In this document: positions 32,214 through 46,905 of the stretch, piece by piece
Layout of the letters: each line of letters opens with the position of its first letter
Numbering within the stretch: position 1 is the stretch's first letter
Source of the DNA: Mycogone perniciosa
Lineage: Eukaryota; Ascomycota; Sordariomycetes; Hypocreales; Hypocreaceae
Length of the DNA: 64,000 bases
Assembly: GCA_025331125.1 (NCBI GenBank)
Contig: JAOALB010000069.1
Coordinates: 186,001 to 250,000 of the forward strand
Reading direction: 5' to 3'
The notes under the pieces: model-generated
What the model saw: the letters and a program-made list of their open reading frames with translations, nothing else
Told to the model about the DNA's origin: nothing
Database searches by the model: none
Position numbers and translations under genes: made by a program

Positions 32214-35198
32214 GTTTATGCTTTCTTATAACAACTGCGCCGTTACCTTTAACCTTTAACCCTGCTTGAAAAGAATTAATAAAGTTATTAACAGCCTAGT
32301 CGCAATACTATAAAATGCTTTATATTTTACAGGAAATTTACTAATCCTTAACTATAACGAGACTTTAAGCTTAAAAGCCTTATAGTAAAGAATATACTTT
32401 AGCCTAGCTTTTTAACCTATATTTAATTCCCTAGCTTACATTTAATTTAAAAATATTAAAGTAAAAATAAAAAGTATAAAGGGGGACTTTAATTAAAAAG
32501 TAAAGCTTATTAATTATTTCCGCAATTAATTTTATATTTATATTATCTTAAAAGTTTATTATAATAACTATAACCTAACTTTATAGCTTTAAACACTAAA
32601 ATTTAAATAGTTTTTTAATATTATCTTTAACTACTTTTAAAATTAAAAGTATAACTTTAATATAGCTTTAAAATAAAAAGAGGCTAAAAATATTATTATT
32701 ATTAAAAAGTTAAAGCATACTTAATATAAAGTTTAAAGTTAAAGTAATATAATTAATAAGTTTATTAAAGTTAAAAGTAATAATATCTTTAAATATTAAA
32801 TTAAAAACTTTAAAGATAAATTTAAGATTAAAGATAAAAATATAAAAACCTATTAATAAAAGTATATAAACTAGTATTCTATTATATCATATAATATTAC
32901 AATTAATATTAAATACTTTAATACCCTTTATAACTATATCCTTTATATTAGCAGTTAATTAAATAATAATATTTATAATTTAATATAAAAGGCATTTAAT
33001 TATATTATAACAAAAAAGGATAACTATATAATATAAAAATAAAAAAATAATAAACCTTTTATTAAATTCCTAGACTTATAGTATAAAACTTTTAACTATT
33101 TACAATCTACTATTTAAAAGTTTAATATCTACTATATAGTAAATAAACTATTCTAAAACTTTATTATTAAATTCTATATCTTTTACTTTATAATATAAAA
33201 AATACTAATAACTTTATAACCTATACTATTATTATAGCAGTTAATATATAGTTAATAATTATATAAAAAAATAAAAAGCTAATACTATAAAACCTTAAAC
33301 TTTATAGGGATATAATAGTGGCTTCCTAGGATATAAAATATATTAAGGCAATAGCACTATAGCGCTTTAAAGCAGGGTATATATTTTAAGCTAGGGAAAA
33401 GGTATACTGGCACTATAAATTCCTACTCTTTAATTCCTGCAATACCAGCACTTTTCAGCTTAAACAAATAATATATTATATTATAAAAACCTATTTTTAT
33501 ACTATATTAATAAAACCAGCTTTATTAAAACATTAATTACCTTTAATAATATATTTACTTATAAAAATATAACTTTTAATATAGGAAAATAAAGGAAAAA
33601 GTAGTTTTTTAATAATATTATATTAAAATATATAATAAAATATTAAAATAGCCTATAAATTTAATGCCTTTATAAATATAATAGATTGTTATTAATAATA
33701 GATTATTAATCTTAAATACTATAAATAGTAAATTACTATTTATTTATATTATATTATTCTTTATATATTTATTAGTATTTATATTAACTTTTATTAATAG
33801 TAGCTATTTAATATAAAGCTTTATAGACTAGTATTTTCTTTAAAAGTTTTAAATCTTAATCATGCAATTACTTAAATTAAAGAGCTTTATTTTAGCTAAT
33901 AATAAAGTAATAATATAGTTTATTAATTATATAATTTTAAATATAAAAATAAAGAATATAAAAAGCTATATATATTTTTTATTATTAATCTTTTAAATTA
34001 AAACCCCTTTATCTTTGAAATATTATAGCTATAGCGATATAATCTTAATATTAATTAACTTATATTAATAATTACTTTTAATTTATAATATTATTTAATA
34101 AATTATTGCCTTTAAACCTGCACTATATTAATAATTTTTAGGTTAATAACTATTTTATATAATATTAATATTTTAAGTAAACCTTTAAAGTTAATACTTT
34201 ACACTATTAGCGAGAAATAAAATAATATATTAAAAAGGATAAGAAAAAAGGTTAAAAAGAAAGTTAGGTTTTAAGCTTATATTAAAAGTATATTAAAAGA
34301 GATAATACTTTAATAGAGAGAAAGGGATTTATATATTAACTTTATATTAATATTAAAGTAAAATTACTACTGCATTTATTAATTTAATAACTATAAAGGA
34401 TTAAAGATTAAAGTATAGATAATATTAAATAAACCTTTAATATTAATTTTAATAATACCTATAGTTAATAACTATTAATATTTACACTAATACAACCTAG
34501 TATAACTCTTTAAACTAAATATATTAATATTTAATAAGCTTATAGCGATAGCGCTATATAAATAACTTAATTTAATAGATATTTAAATATTTACTATAAT
34601 ATTATTTATTTAATTCTATAAAGATTTATTTACTTAATATATAAAATTAATTTAAGTAGACTTAGTAAAAGATATATAAAAGCAGGAATATAAAGTATAC
34701 TAATTATTAAAGCTTAATAAAGATACTTTTATAAATATATTATAAAGATAAAGCAGCTTTATAGCAGTATAAGTATTATTCTTTTAAGCTTTTTATAAAT
34801 TCTTTATATACTACTATAGCGGAAAGTACCTTTAAAGGATATTAAAGTTTAATATTAATAAATTTATAAAAGTAAAGCTAAAGCTAACAGAAAGTAATAT
34901 TTAAAAGAAACTTTTTAATTAACTATAAAATAAAATTATTGGCTTTCTTTTATAACTAGTAAATAAACTTCCCTTTAAAAGATTATAAAACTATAAAATT
35001 AAACTTTTATTAAAGAAAGAACTACTATATTAAAAAAACTACTTAATATTACTAAGCGAACTTTAAGTTATAAGAAAATAGCTAAATAAAAATTTAACTA
35101 AAGGATTTATTAAAGAATTTAAAGTAAAATATACTGCCCCTTTACTCTTTACTATAAAACCTAAAAAAGGTATTTATATTTATTAAAACTATTAAAGC

Positions 35199-35778
35199 TG
35201 TTAAAAAGGAGGGCTAAAAAGTAAGGATTTTAGTGTATTTAGGTAACCTTCCTATTTTGGCTAGACCTGGAATTAGGCCCGATGCTAGGACCAAGTTCTA
35301 GAGGAACTTTAGTGTAAGTTAGGAAATCTCTATTATCTTTAACAATAACAATTAAGCTAGGACCAGCTACCCCGCCTACCCTAAACTCAATACAATAGGT
35401 ATAATAGCTATTATGAAAAATCTAACTAAAATGGTTTCCTGTTTATATAGCCGTGAGTTAATTTAGACAATTTCCTATATAAATAAATTTTGCAGAAAAT
35501 AGGAATAAGGCTATAAACCTAATTCTGCTGCTGCATTCCTATTATTTAATTAAAAAACTATTATAAAAGACAAAGCTATTGTTTATACAATCACTTTTAT
35601 ATTAGCTGTATATATACTAGATAGTCTATAGCTTCTAGCTATTAGATTATTTATACTTTAATTGTTTATTTATTATAAGCCTAATTAGACTTTTAGTTGT
35701 TTCTTTATTACTGCATTATATATAGCTTCTTAGAAGCTATATATAAATAAGGTTTAGTATAGCTTTATTATTTTAATA
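35199..35778 (+). repeat. 5' LTR (580 bp) of middle Copia element
   Basis: Same length as the 3' LTR; the opening block matches closely (AAAAAGGAGGGCTAAAAAGT). A third family copy lies at 57478-58058. Confidence 0.92.
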
Positions 35779-38700
35779 GGTTATAAGCTTAAGAGAGTTT
35801 TCTTTAAGTTTTTATTAGTGGATTCTTTTAGTAGTTATAGTATTTCCCTTAGCGCTACTACAGCACTTATAGCAGGTTTCTTATAGTGTTTATCCTAGTG
35901 CTTATATTAGCACTTTTAGGATTTTGGCTATTTAAAGCTATTCCTAGGCTTCTACTGCAAATACTATTGCAGTTATAGTAATACTACTTATATTACTACC
36001 TTTATATACTATATAATATATTCCCTATTTATATAGGATATAGGTTTAATATTAACAGTATAAATTAATGTATTAAAGCTTTTAGTAGCCCTATTTTTTT
36101 AATTAAAGATAATAGCTTTCCTTAGCAGTAAAGGGATTTATTTATTTAAATGCAGAATATAAAATAAAAGCTTTAAGTATAAAGGGCTTTTACTAAAACA
36201 ATAAAGGCACAGTTAAAGGGTTAGAATAATACTATAATTCAGTTATTTAATACCTTAGCTAGCCTAGCTGCTGCTATTTCAAGTCTTTAACTTTAACAGA
36301 CTATAAGTCTAATAGAAGTTAATCCTATAGCCTTTATTTTAATGCTAATATAAACTCCTACCTCTATTTTTATATTTATTTAAACTTTATTTTTATTAAT
36401 TCCTTAACCTTAAACTATTATTTCGACTTTAAATAGTAGTTTTATTAAAAAAGTATTAAAAAAGGTTTATAGCTTTCTAGAAAGCTATAAGCTAATAGGT
36501 TTTAATAACTTTAATTAATAGAAATAGTCTTTAAGTATTATATTAAAGGCTATAAATTACTATACCTTTATAGAAAATCTTATAGTTGCTGATTTCTTAT
36601 TTAATTTAAAATAGGCCTTATTACTTATAATAATTAAAGATAGTTTAATAGCTACTTTTACTATATTTATTGCTTAGATTTAAAGCTTAAAAAAGTATTT
36701 TTGATATTATAGAGATTATATAGTTACTTTAATATACTTTAAAGAGATTCCTTTTATAGGGAATTTTATTTATTAAATTACAGTAATTATAAAGGATCTT
36801 TAACTGAATTTAATACTACTTTTAATAGCTTATTAGCTAAGTTAGCTATTTTAAAGGTTAATATTAATATATTAGATTAAGTAAATTAATACTTAAATTC
36901 CTTAAAAAAGACTTATCTTTAATAGGCTAAGAGAATTAAAAGAACTATTAGATCTAGTAAAGCTATTAGGCAATTAACTAAAGGTTTTAATATTTAATTT
37001 TTTATAGTAGATATACTAAAAGAGACTAGGAATTTATCTTTTACTGTATATAAAGTTAATAAAGCTTTAAAGCCTTTTAAACCCTTTAAAGATTAATTAA
37101 TACCTTTTAAATTTAAAGGTTAAAAGCTAGCTTTTAACTTTTATAAAAGGAAAGGAAATTAAAAGAATTAAAATAATAATTAAAAATAAACTAAAAAGGA
37201 TTATACTTTTACTAATATATATAATCTAGCTATTAAAGGGCATAGTTTAATAAAGCTATTAAAAGATTTTATTATTAAATCTATTACTAGTTTAAATAAT
37301 AATTGAAATCTTTTATAAGCCTTAAACGCTAAAAAAGGGAGAAAGTCTTTAATATCCTTTAACTCCCCTAAACTTCCTATTTAAAATAATCTATTATATA
37401 ATACTAAATCTATAGTTTATATAGTTAATTTTAGAAAATAGTTTATAGACTATAAACCTAATAATAAAGAATTTAGCGTTATTTATATTAAAGGGGGTTT
37501 TATTAAACTTAAAGGAATAAATATAGCTACTTTTAATATCTTTAATAAAGATAATAATTATAAAAGGATAATACTGCTAAATACCCTTTATTACTTATAG
37601 CTAGATATAAACCTTATAAGTAGTTTAAAGTATTATTAAGTTAGAGGATATATATAGTATAATACTGTTTTTATAAAAACTATACAGTTAATAAAGCTAT
37701 TAAATCCCTTAAAATATAGCTTTTTTTATAATTAAAGGATATATTATACTATACAGCTATATAAATAGCTATAGAGCTTATAGCTCTATACAGGTTTAAA
37801 TTCCTGCTATTAGTAAAAAAAGGCTTAAGAATATATTGCTATTCTGGAAGTAACAGCTTTAATAAAATAACTAACTAGATCTAATCCTAGGCTTATTAAA
37901 AAGAATAATCTTAAAGGAAAGGATTTCTTTAAACTCCCTAAAACCCTAGGCTAAGTAAAGGATAAAGGGCCCTGTATACCTTTATTGCCTAAGGAAATAA
38001 AGGGGAATAAGCCTATAGAGGATACCCTTATAGAGGGAAGGCCCCGTATATTTAAGGAATCCTCTATTACTGAAAATCTAAAGGTTATTAAGCTAATTAA
38101 ACTAAAAGGAGAAACTATTACTAGTCCTAGCTAAAAGCTACTAAAGCTAGCCCTCTTATAGTATAAAAGACTAGGTTATATTAATTTAAGTCTATTAAAA
38201 AAAACTACTAAAATAACTACTAGAATTCCTAACTTTAATTCTATTAAAGAGACTGAATTCTATTGCCTAGCTTATAATAAGGGAAAAGCTATTAAGAGGC
38301 TTAATTTAAAGCCAATTCCTAATCCACTAGCCTCTCTAAATTGTCTAGAAGCTAATACTTTCTTTATAAAGCCAGTGCCTTATAATAAGGCCCCTATTAG
38401 TCTTTTAATTATTAATAGAAAATTAAAATATAGGTAGCTATTCCTTTTAAAAGATTATAGTGGACTTACCCTTTTAGCTATCATATAAGGCTGTATAAAT
38501 AGCCTGAAAATGCAGTATAACCAGTATTTTAAGGAATTTTATTATAATAGCAGAAAGGAAATTAATTAAAAACTTTAGACCTGGTTTTTTTCTTTAGGAA
38601 TTATATATTCCTATAGCAGCCTTTACATTTACAAATAGAATAGTTTAATAGAACGCTTTATTAAAGTTTTATTAAATAGGCTATAGGCTACTACTATAGC

Positions 38701-39674
38701 AGCTAACCTGCCGCTATATCTCTGGAATTTTATTATTACTGCAGTTTTTAAATTAATTAATTATATAGCTATTACTAATAGGGACTTTACCCTTTATTAA
38801 AAAATTATATAAATACTTAGACTTTAATAAAGATTATAAACTTAATTTATTAAGATATAGGATTATTGGCTTTTATTATAAGGTATTTATTCTATAAAAA
38901 TAAAGGGCTAAAGGCTATAAATTAGCCTTTAAGACTAAAACTAAAAGACTACTAGCAGTTTTAAGTAGTAATACCTACCTTATCTATATTCTAACTAGAT
39001 ATATAGTCTTTAAATTGTTAACTGTAAAGCTATATAAAGATAAAATTCCTAAGCTTTAAATCCTAAAGCCTACTATAGGTTAGGATAATAAAGAATTAAA
39101 GGGAGAAATAAAGCTAGATTTTATAGATTAAATAATTCCTAGCTCTCAGAATATTAATCCTTTACTCTTTAACTTTATTCTAAAAGGAGTACCTACTACT
39201 ATTCCCTTTATTCCTATACTAGTTATATAAGACTTTGCAGTTATAGAGGATCTGATAGATATAAATATATTTTATTCTCTCTATAATAGCATTAAAAAGC
39301 TAGCCTTTCCAGCTATTATAGTATAAAACCTATAAACGCTTAAGTAAGTACTTTATAGTCCTAATAAAACTAAATAGCTAAAAGCGATTTATAGTAAATT
39401 TAACTAGCTAGTTAAACAATATACCTTTACCTTTATTAAGTGTAATAGTATTCTTAAAGGCAGGAATTCTATTACTAGTCAATTAGTTTTAAAGACTAAA
39501 AATAACTAAAATAATAAAATAGTAAAATTTAAAGCTAAATTAATTACTAAAGGTTTCTAATAATTAAAAGGAATAGATTTCAATTAAATATTTGCCTTAA
39601 CAGCTATTCCTTTTACTTAGCAGCTCCTATTAGCCTTAGCTACTATCTATAACTAGGAAATCGAATAAATTAAC

Positions 39675-39948
39675 TGTTAGGTTAGGTGGGCTAAGGACCT
39701 ACCACTTATTAGCGCTTATTAGCGCTAAGGAGCTTTTATTTGCTTATATAGCAGATATAAGCTAATATATATATCTCGTAAGCGATATATTAGACTGTAT
39801 AGGCGCTTATAATGCATATATTCTACTTTTTCCTTTATATTAGCTATATATATATATAGCGAGGCTATTATAGTATATTTATTACTAGCATTAAGCTTTA
39901 TTCCCATTTCTCTTTATACTCTATATAGCTATACCGCGCTCCGCGATA
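39675..39948 (+). repeat. 5' LTR (274 bp) of inner Copia element
   Basis: TGTTAGGTTAGG ... GCTCCGCGATA. The 60-codon minus frame at 39725-39907 lies wholly inside this LTR and is not a gene. Confidence 0.92.
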
Positions 39949-42900
39949 GTTATAAGCCTAGGTAGTAATTATTAAAGTTACTAGAAACTTCCTTTAATAT
40001 TATATCTTTACCTTTACTTTTTCCCTTTGCCTTCAAGCTCTTAAAGCCACCTTCTACAATAAATAACGTAAAAGATATTACCTTTATAAAGCTAGATTTA
40101 ATAGTTTAGTGGATTAAATAGATTATTATTTTAAATAATTACGCAACTACTGCAAGGATCTGGAATAAGGTTAATCCTAATCTCCCCGATCAGGATAACG
40201 ACTATTTCCCTGCTTTAAAGCCACCTACTTTAATTAAAGTAAAAGAAACTGCCTTAAAAGCATTTAAAAAAAAAGCTACTTTAATAAATATCTCTATTTA
40301 TTATAATAGTCTACTTTATAAATACTAATACACTATTGCTTTATATATTAAAAAAAGGAAAGCTAAGGCAGTAATCTTTAAATAGATATAAAAAATAATT
40401 AATATTAATATTTATACTTTAATCTTTATAGACTTTAAACTATAACCTAAGCTATAGCCTTAGCCTTTACTGCTATTAAAGCAGCTAATAAAAATAATAA
40501 AAACTTAGATATTAAGTTTACTATTTATTAAATTATAAGGAAGCTTAAAGAATAATTAACTCCTTATAAGGATATAATATATAAAAAAGTATAGATTTTA
40601 TATAAATATATCCTATATAATATAAAATATAGGAATTTAAAGCTAAAAGTATAGTATATAAATTAGGCGCGCGTTTATATAAATACAGTAAAGTATAAGC
40701 TCTTTAAGGTTATAGAAATAGCTGCCTAAAAGGGTTTCTTAAAAGCTATTAAAGTACGCTATACCTTAAACTTTACTTTACACTACTTATACTATATAAA
40801 TAATTAAATTAAAAGCAGTAAAACTATTAAAATGTTTTCCTTGAATTAATTTAATCGACTTTTTTTAAATAGTATATAAAATATAAAGAATTATATTTAT
40901 AGACTTTATATAATATTTAATAACTACTTAAATAAAGCTATAGCGAATAATACTATATATTTAATAGCTTTTTCTAGGAAGCAATACCTATATAGATAAG
41001 AAAGGTATAATTGGCCTTTAAAGGATTATAGTATACTACTTGCTGCGCTAAAAAGAAAACCTAATAAGAAAGGGAAATATATCTTTAACCCGCAATAAAC
41101 TGCAGAAATTTATACTCGCCTTTAAAAAGACAAATAGTATATACTCTGTAATAAACTTAGCAAAAAGGGTATTAACTTTATAGGCTTAGTTTAAGGAGGT
41201 ATAGCTTTAACTATTATAGCTGCCTTAATTTCCTTAGACTTAATTAATAAAGAAGATATAAGCCCTGCAGTATATATAATAAATATATTAATATATATTA
41301 ATATATAGGATATACTTTACTGCCTCTTTTAAAGCACTTTCTTTAATACTTATAGTGTTATTTATTTATTAAATAATAGGAATTACTTTATTTTTAGCTC
41401 TTTTATTATAAGTATAGAAAATAACTATATTAAAGCAGGAGGAGCTAGGTATTTTATAGCTGGAAAAGGATACTGCCTATTAAAGGATACTCTTTATAAT
41501 CTATACTAAAAGGCAGCGCGTTTAATAAAGCTTACAGATATAGCTATAGTTAAAGGATTTTACATTAATATTATATCTTTATTAAAGCTTTAGAAAGCAG
41601 GAATATAATTTATAGGGTATAATAATACACTTTACACTAATACAGTAAATTTAAATATAGTTATAGGGAAAGTAAAGTATAGGTATAATCTTTTATTTCT
41701 TTAATATAAACCTTTATTGCTTTATATTACCTTTATCTTTAAATATACTATCTTAAGTAGTATAACTGCTTTAGTCCTTTTTCCCTGTATAGACTATTAT
41801 ATTTATATAATATTAACAAAAAGGAAAAGACTAATATATAACCTACTAACACTATATTATAACTTAAAGCAGCTTTAGCATTTATAATTAGGATATTTAG
41901 GCCTAGAAGCGTTTAAAGTACTAGTAAAGAATATAAGGAATATATATATTAAAGGAACTACGCGAATAAAGTGCAAAGCCTATACTTTTATATATATAAA
42001 ACAGGTTATCTTTTACAGAATATTTAAAAGATAAGCATTAAAACTATTCTTTAAAGTATACTAGGATTTTTAAAACTATCCTTATAGTTATAATAAAGAT
42101 AACTGGCTTTTAGTGCTTAAAGAAAAATATACTATATAGTTATATATATACTTTTTATTAAATAAAGAATAAAATATTATCTTTAATACTTTCTTTAACT
42201 TTATAAATATAGTAAAAATATAATATAATGTTTTAATATATTTTTTAGGCAGGATAATAAGAAAGCTGTGATTGCAGTTAAAGGCTTAATATACTTCCAG
42301 ATCTAGGCAAATATAAAAGGAATTATCTTAAAGCTTGCCCCTTTTTATATATATAAGCCAAATAGCGCCTTAAAGCGCGCAGGTTAGGAAGTTATAAATA
42401 AATTGATAAAGATATTTAAAGCTATAAGGCTTTTAACTGATTTATAGCCTAAAAGTATAAAAGCTGCAGTATATATTATTAAGATAAGTTTTATATATAG
42501 CCTTAATATAATACTATCTATTAAAAAATTAAAGTAATAGTTCTGCGATTTTGCGCCTTTTTTAATATAGGAGCTATTTATAGACTTATAGCTAGATTAA
42601 AGTAGACTTTATATATATAGCTGCTGCGCTTATATACTTAATAGAGACTATAAAGCTGGCTAAAATAAAAGAGAATTTAAAATAAAGCTTAAAGGCCTAA
42701 TTAAATATTTTATTAAATATACTATAAATAATATATATTGTATTTAATTACCCTGCCTAATAAAAGTAATTATTATAAAGAATATATAGTTTAATAAAAC
42801 TAGCTTTTTTAATAGTAAAAGAGAAAGTATAAATAAACTATTTATAGTTAAATTAAATAAACTATTTAATAAAATTAAAGAAAATAAGCTAGAATTTAAA

Positions 42901-45779
42901 CTCTTTTTAATATATATTCCTGCAGTAAAAAATACCTTTATAGGTAATATAGAAAAAGAGAGTATACTTTTAAAGGTAAAAATTATATAAAGTATTAAAA
43001 TCAGTTTAATAAATGCTTTAAGTAAACTACTAGCGCACTTAAAAGGACCTTTTAGTCTTTAAATATTAAAGGCTACCTTAAAACAGTTAATCTCTATAAA
43101 TAAAACTAGCGCGCTAATAGGAACCCTAGGCAATGCTTTTAAAAGCGATTTACCCCTCTTTAAAGAAAGAGAGTTAGTGAAAGAATAGCTTTATATATTA
43201 AAGGTATATTACCTAATAAAAGAGGATAAACTGCTATAGCTAAAGGTAAACTAGTATATAAAAGACTTGCTTATTTTTATATTAAAAAAGTAAATTTTAA
43301 AGGGAAAGCTAATTAATAATTCCTTAAATAGTAAAGTAATAGCTAATATTTATAAAAGTATAAAACTTTAAAGGAAATAACTTGCAAGAAAGGTTAATAA
43401 ATATTTCCTAGTATATAAAACTAAAACGTATACCTTAAACACTACTTTAAAAGATAATAAGCCTAGTATATATTTAATAATTACAAAACTCTTTAATTTA
43501 ATGCTATATTAACTGCTACTTAATTAATAAAAGCTAATAAATAATAAATTAAAAAGTATAATAATAGTATTTACTGTTTTTAATAATAGTAATAGACTAA
43601 AAAGCTTCCCTTTAAAAAAGTATTACTTTTAATAAGTAAACTGTTTACTAAAAGGATTTAATAAAACTGCTAAAAGACTAAAAAAAGCTTATAAAACACC
43701 TACTTAAAACTAAATTTAAATAAACTGTATATAATAAAATTAACTCTTTGCGCGTAAAAGGAACCTAGTAAAAAATACTACACTTAAAAGCGAAAACAAA
43801 GCTATGACCTATATATTAAGTTTTTATATATAAGTTGAACTAAAATAAAAATCTAAAATACTATAAAGCTTAACTTATAGTTTAAAGGGACTTATAAAAA
43901 CGCTTTATAATAAAAAGTATATATATAGCTATACTAGCAGTATATTTTTTCTATATATTTATTACTTCAACAGTAAAATTTAACTTTAAATTAAAGCCGT
44001 ATAATATTAAAAATACTTTTTTTAATATTTTAAAGGATAAAAAATTAAAACTAGTTATATATAAGCTTTTTAAAGGTTTTAAGCTACTAAATATCTATTT
44101 AAAGCTTACTAAAGCCTTATATAGGCTAAAAGATTTACTAAAACTATAATTTAATAAATTATCTTTAACTTTAAAGAAATAAAGGCTAATTTTAAACTTT
44201 AAAAAGCTTTACCTTTTCTATAACTAAACTTAAAAGCTTTTTATTATATTTTATATAAATAATATTTTAATTATATATTATTATAATAATAAAGCTTTTT
44301 ATATTAAACTATTAAATACTTTTAAAGTAAAGTATAAGCTTTATAGTAAAAGGGATATATAATAGTTTTTAAGTCTTAAAATTACTTAAAACTATAAAAA
44401 GTATATAATATACTTTTTTTATAAAACCTATTTTAAAAAGGTTATAAAATAATTTAAGTTTAATAATAGAATATAATTTCTTATAGTTTTAATATTAATT
44501 ATAAAGTTTAAAAAAGCTATAATATAAGCTATAAAAGTAACTATTAAAATATATTAAAAAAAGGTAAAATTTATACTTTATACAGCTATTATAATAAAGC
44601 TAGATATAGTATATAGCGCTTTAACTTTATTGCAGTTTTTAATTAACTTTAATAAAAAGTACTTTAAAGCAGTTAACTAGTTAAGTTATTATTTAGATAT
44701 ATAGCGCTTTTTAGCTCTTTAATATAAAGGGCAAGGTAAAATATAAGTCTTAACTGCTTTAAGTAATAGTTTTTTCGCTAATAATATAAATACTTAAAGA
44801 TTATTTTAAAGGTATTTTATTATACTCTTTTTAAGCTTTATTTTATAAAATACTATATATTAAAGTATAATTAATATATTTATAATTAAAGTAGAGTTAT
44901 TTGCTTTTATTTAAATAGTGAAAAAGGCAATAAATTTATATTGCTTTTTTTAAAAAATAAAATTTACTTTTAATATTAATTAAAATATTAACTTTAATAA
45001 TTAACTAATTATATATTTTATAATTAAAGAGAGTATATAAATTTATATTTGCCTATATTATATTAATATATAAAATATATAGCTTTAATAGGAATATTAA
45101 AAAGGATTATTTTTAGTCTTTTATTTCTTTATTAACTTTATACCTATTAATAGGCTTATTAAAGCCCTTCTTTAATAGCGCTTTAAGCACTTTAAAGCAC
45201 TATTAAACCTAATAGATATATAGTTACTAGAATAAAATATATAAAAGTATAAAAAACTATTTAATTTTAGCTTAAAGGCTATTTACTATAAAAGGTATAC
45301 TTTATTACTGCAATAACTAATTACTAAAAGCTTTCTACCCTTTATATACCTATATATAAAGAGCATTATTATTATAGTTACTTAAAGTAGCCGCCTTTTT
45401 AATATAAATTAAATCCTCCTTTTTTAATAAATTAAATTAAAAATATAATATTTTTTTATATTAAATTACTATTTAATTATATTAGCTTATAAATATATAA
45501 AAAAAGAATAGTATATTTATTTAATTATTACCTTTATTTATAGCTTAAAAAAGTTAATATATAATTAATATAAATATTAAATAACTATAAAGTATATAAT
45601 TAATTAAAATAATATAATAAAAGTAAAAAAAATATATATATTAAAAAGTATACTAATAGTTATTATTAAAATAAATAATATACTATTAAAAGTAGGTAAT
45701 AGTAATATATTAAAAGAAATCTCTTTTACTAGTAATTACTAACTTTAAATAACCTTTATAAAAAGGGGATAATAGTATA

Positions 45780-46010
45780 GCAGTAAAAGTAGCAGCGGGA
45801 GTAAAGGCAAAAGCAGGGACTGCTATAAAAGCAGCTGCAGTAAAAGCAGTAACTGAAATAGTAGCAGTAATAATAGGGGCAGGGGCTAAAGCAGGAGTAA
45901 AAGCAGTAATAAAAGCTGTAAAAGTAAAAGGAGGAGCCGATAAAAATACTGCAGCGCGCAGTTTAGTAAAGGCTTTTTTGCAATTCCTAGTAGGCTTTAA
46001 CTTTAAATAA
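45780..46010 (+). other. Stop-free Ala/Lys/Val-rich low-complexity stretch inside inner Copia
   Basis: A 76-codon stop-free frame made largely of GCA, GTA and AAA codons, unusual in this stop-riddled block. It lies between RNase H and the 3' LTR where Copia elements normally encode nothing. Other frames here are also partly open, so it is probably an expanded trinucleotide stretch. Confidence 0.5.
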
Positions 46011-46631
46011 AAGAAAGGCTAAATAACTAGACTAGCTAGCGCAGTAATAGAAACTAGACTAGCTAGAGTAAGAGCTAGTGTAAAAGCAGTAGCCGGCGCA
46101 GGAGCAGCAGTAAGTATAGCCGCCTAAAAATAACTAACGCTATAATAAGCTACCTTTAAGGGGCAACTGCGACTATACTTAATTAAAAAAGTATTTTTAT
46201 TTTGCGATTTTATTATTAGCTAATAAAAGTGTATTATAAAAGGAATATATAAGAAGTATAATATTTACTGGGGCTATATTAATATTATTAATACTGCTAT
46301 TATTAATAATAATAATAATATTAATAATTAAAAAAAAAAGTAAAAAATGAAGCTAGGGGATAGCTAATATACCTATTTTAGCTATTTAAAATTAATTTAC
46401 CTATTTAAAGAGCTTTATTATTTAACTTTTTATTATTATAAATTAATAATAGCTATAGTATTTATATCCCTTTTACCTTTAATAATAGAATATCGATATA
46501 TATTTATAATAAAAGAGCTTTTAACTAAGTAAAAGAGGCTTTAAAAGCGCAGCTAAATAATTATAACACTATAAATAGACTAGGATAATAGTTAATAAAG
46601 CACTAGGAATAGCCTTATTAATTAGGGGGTA

Positions 46632-46905
46632 TATTAAGTTAAGTAGGCTAAGGACCTATTATTTATTAGCGTTTATTAGCGCTAAAGAGCTTTTATCTAC
46701 GTATATAGCAGATATAAGCTAATATATATATCGCGTAAACGATATATTAGACTATATAGGCGCTTACAATATATATATTTTATATTTTCCTTTATATTAG
46801 CTATATATATATATAGCAAGGCTATTATAGTATATTTATTACTAGAATTAAGCTTTATTCCCATTTCTCTTTATACTTTATATAGCTGTACTGCGCTCCG
46901 CGACA
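46632..46905 (+). repeat. 3' LTR (274 bp) of inner Copia element
   Basis: TATTAAGTTAAG ... GCTCCGCGACA, differing from the 5' LTR mainly by G-to-A and C-to-T. TTAAC follows. Confidence 0.92.

Larger units (their letters stand above)
39675..46905 (+). mobile_element. Copia LTR retrotransposon (innermost of nest), RIP-inactivated
   Basis: LTRs of exactly 274 bp (39675-39948 and 46632-46905), flanked by duplication TTAAC (39670-39674 and 46906-46910). GTTATAAGCC follows the 5' LTR as a half-tRNA(iMet)-type primer site; AGGGGG precedes the 3' LTR. Integrase traces on + near 42250-42540 (NKKAVIAVKGLIYFQ, APFYIYKPNSALKRAG, KAAVYIIKIS). Reverse transcriptase near 44050-44720 (LTKALYRLKDLLKL, YINNILI, DIVYSALTLLQFLINF). 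The insertion interrupts the reverse transcriptase of the host Copia just after EIE-IN. A 1.2-kb stretch between RNase H and the 3' LTR is not explained. Confidence 0.92.

Noticed and set aside
39725..39907. 60-codon minus frame in the AT block as a gene
   Set aside because: It lies entirely within the 274-bp LTR, and the matching LTR copy at 46632-46905 shows it is element sequence.
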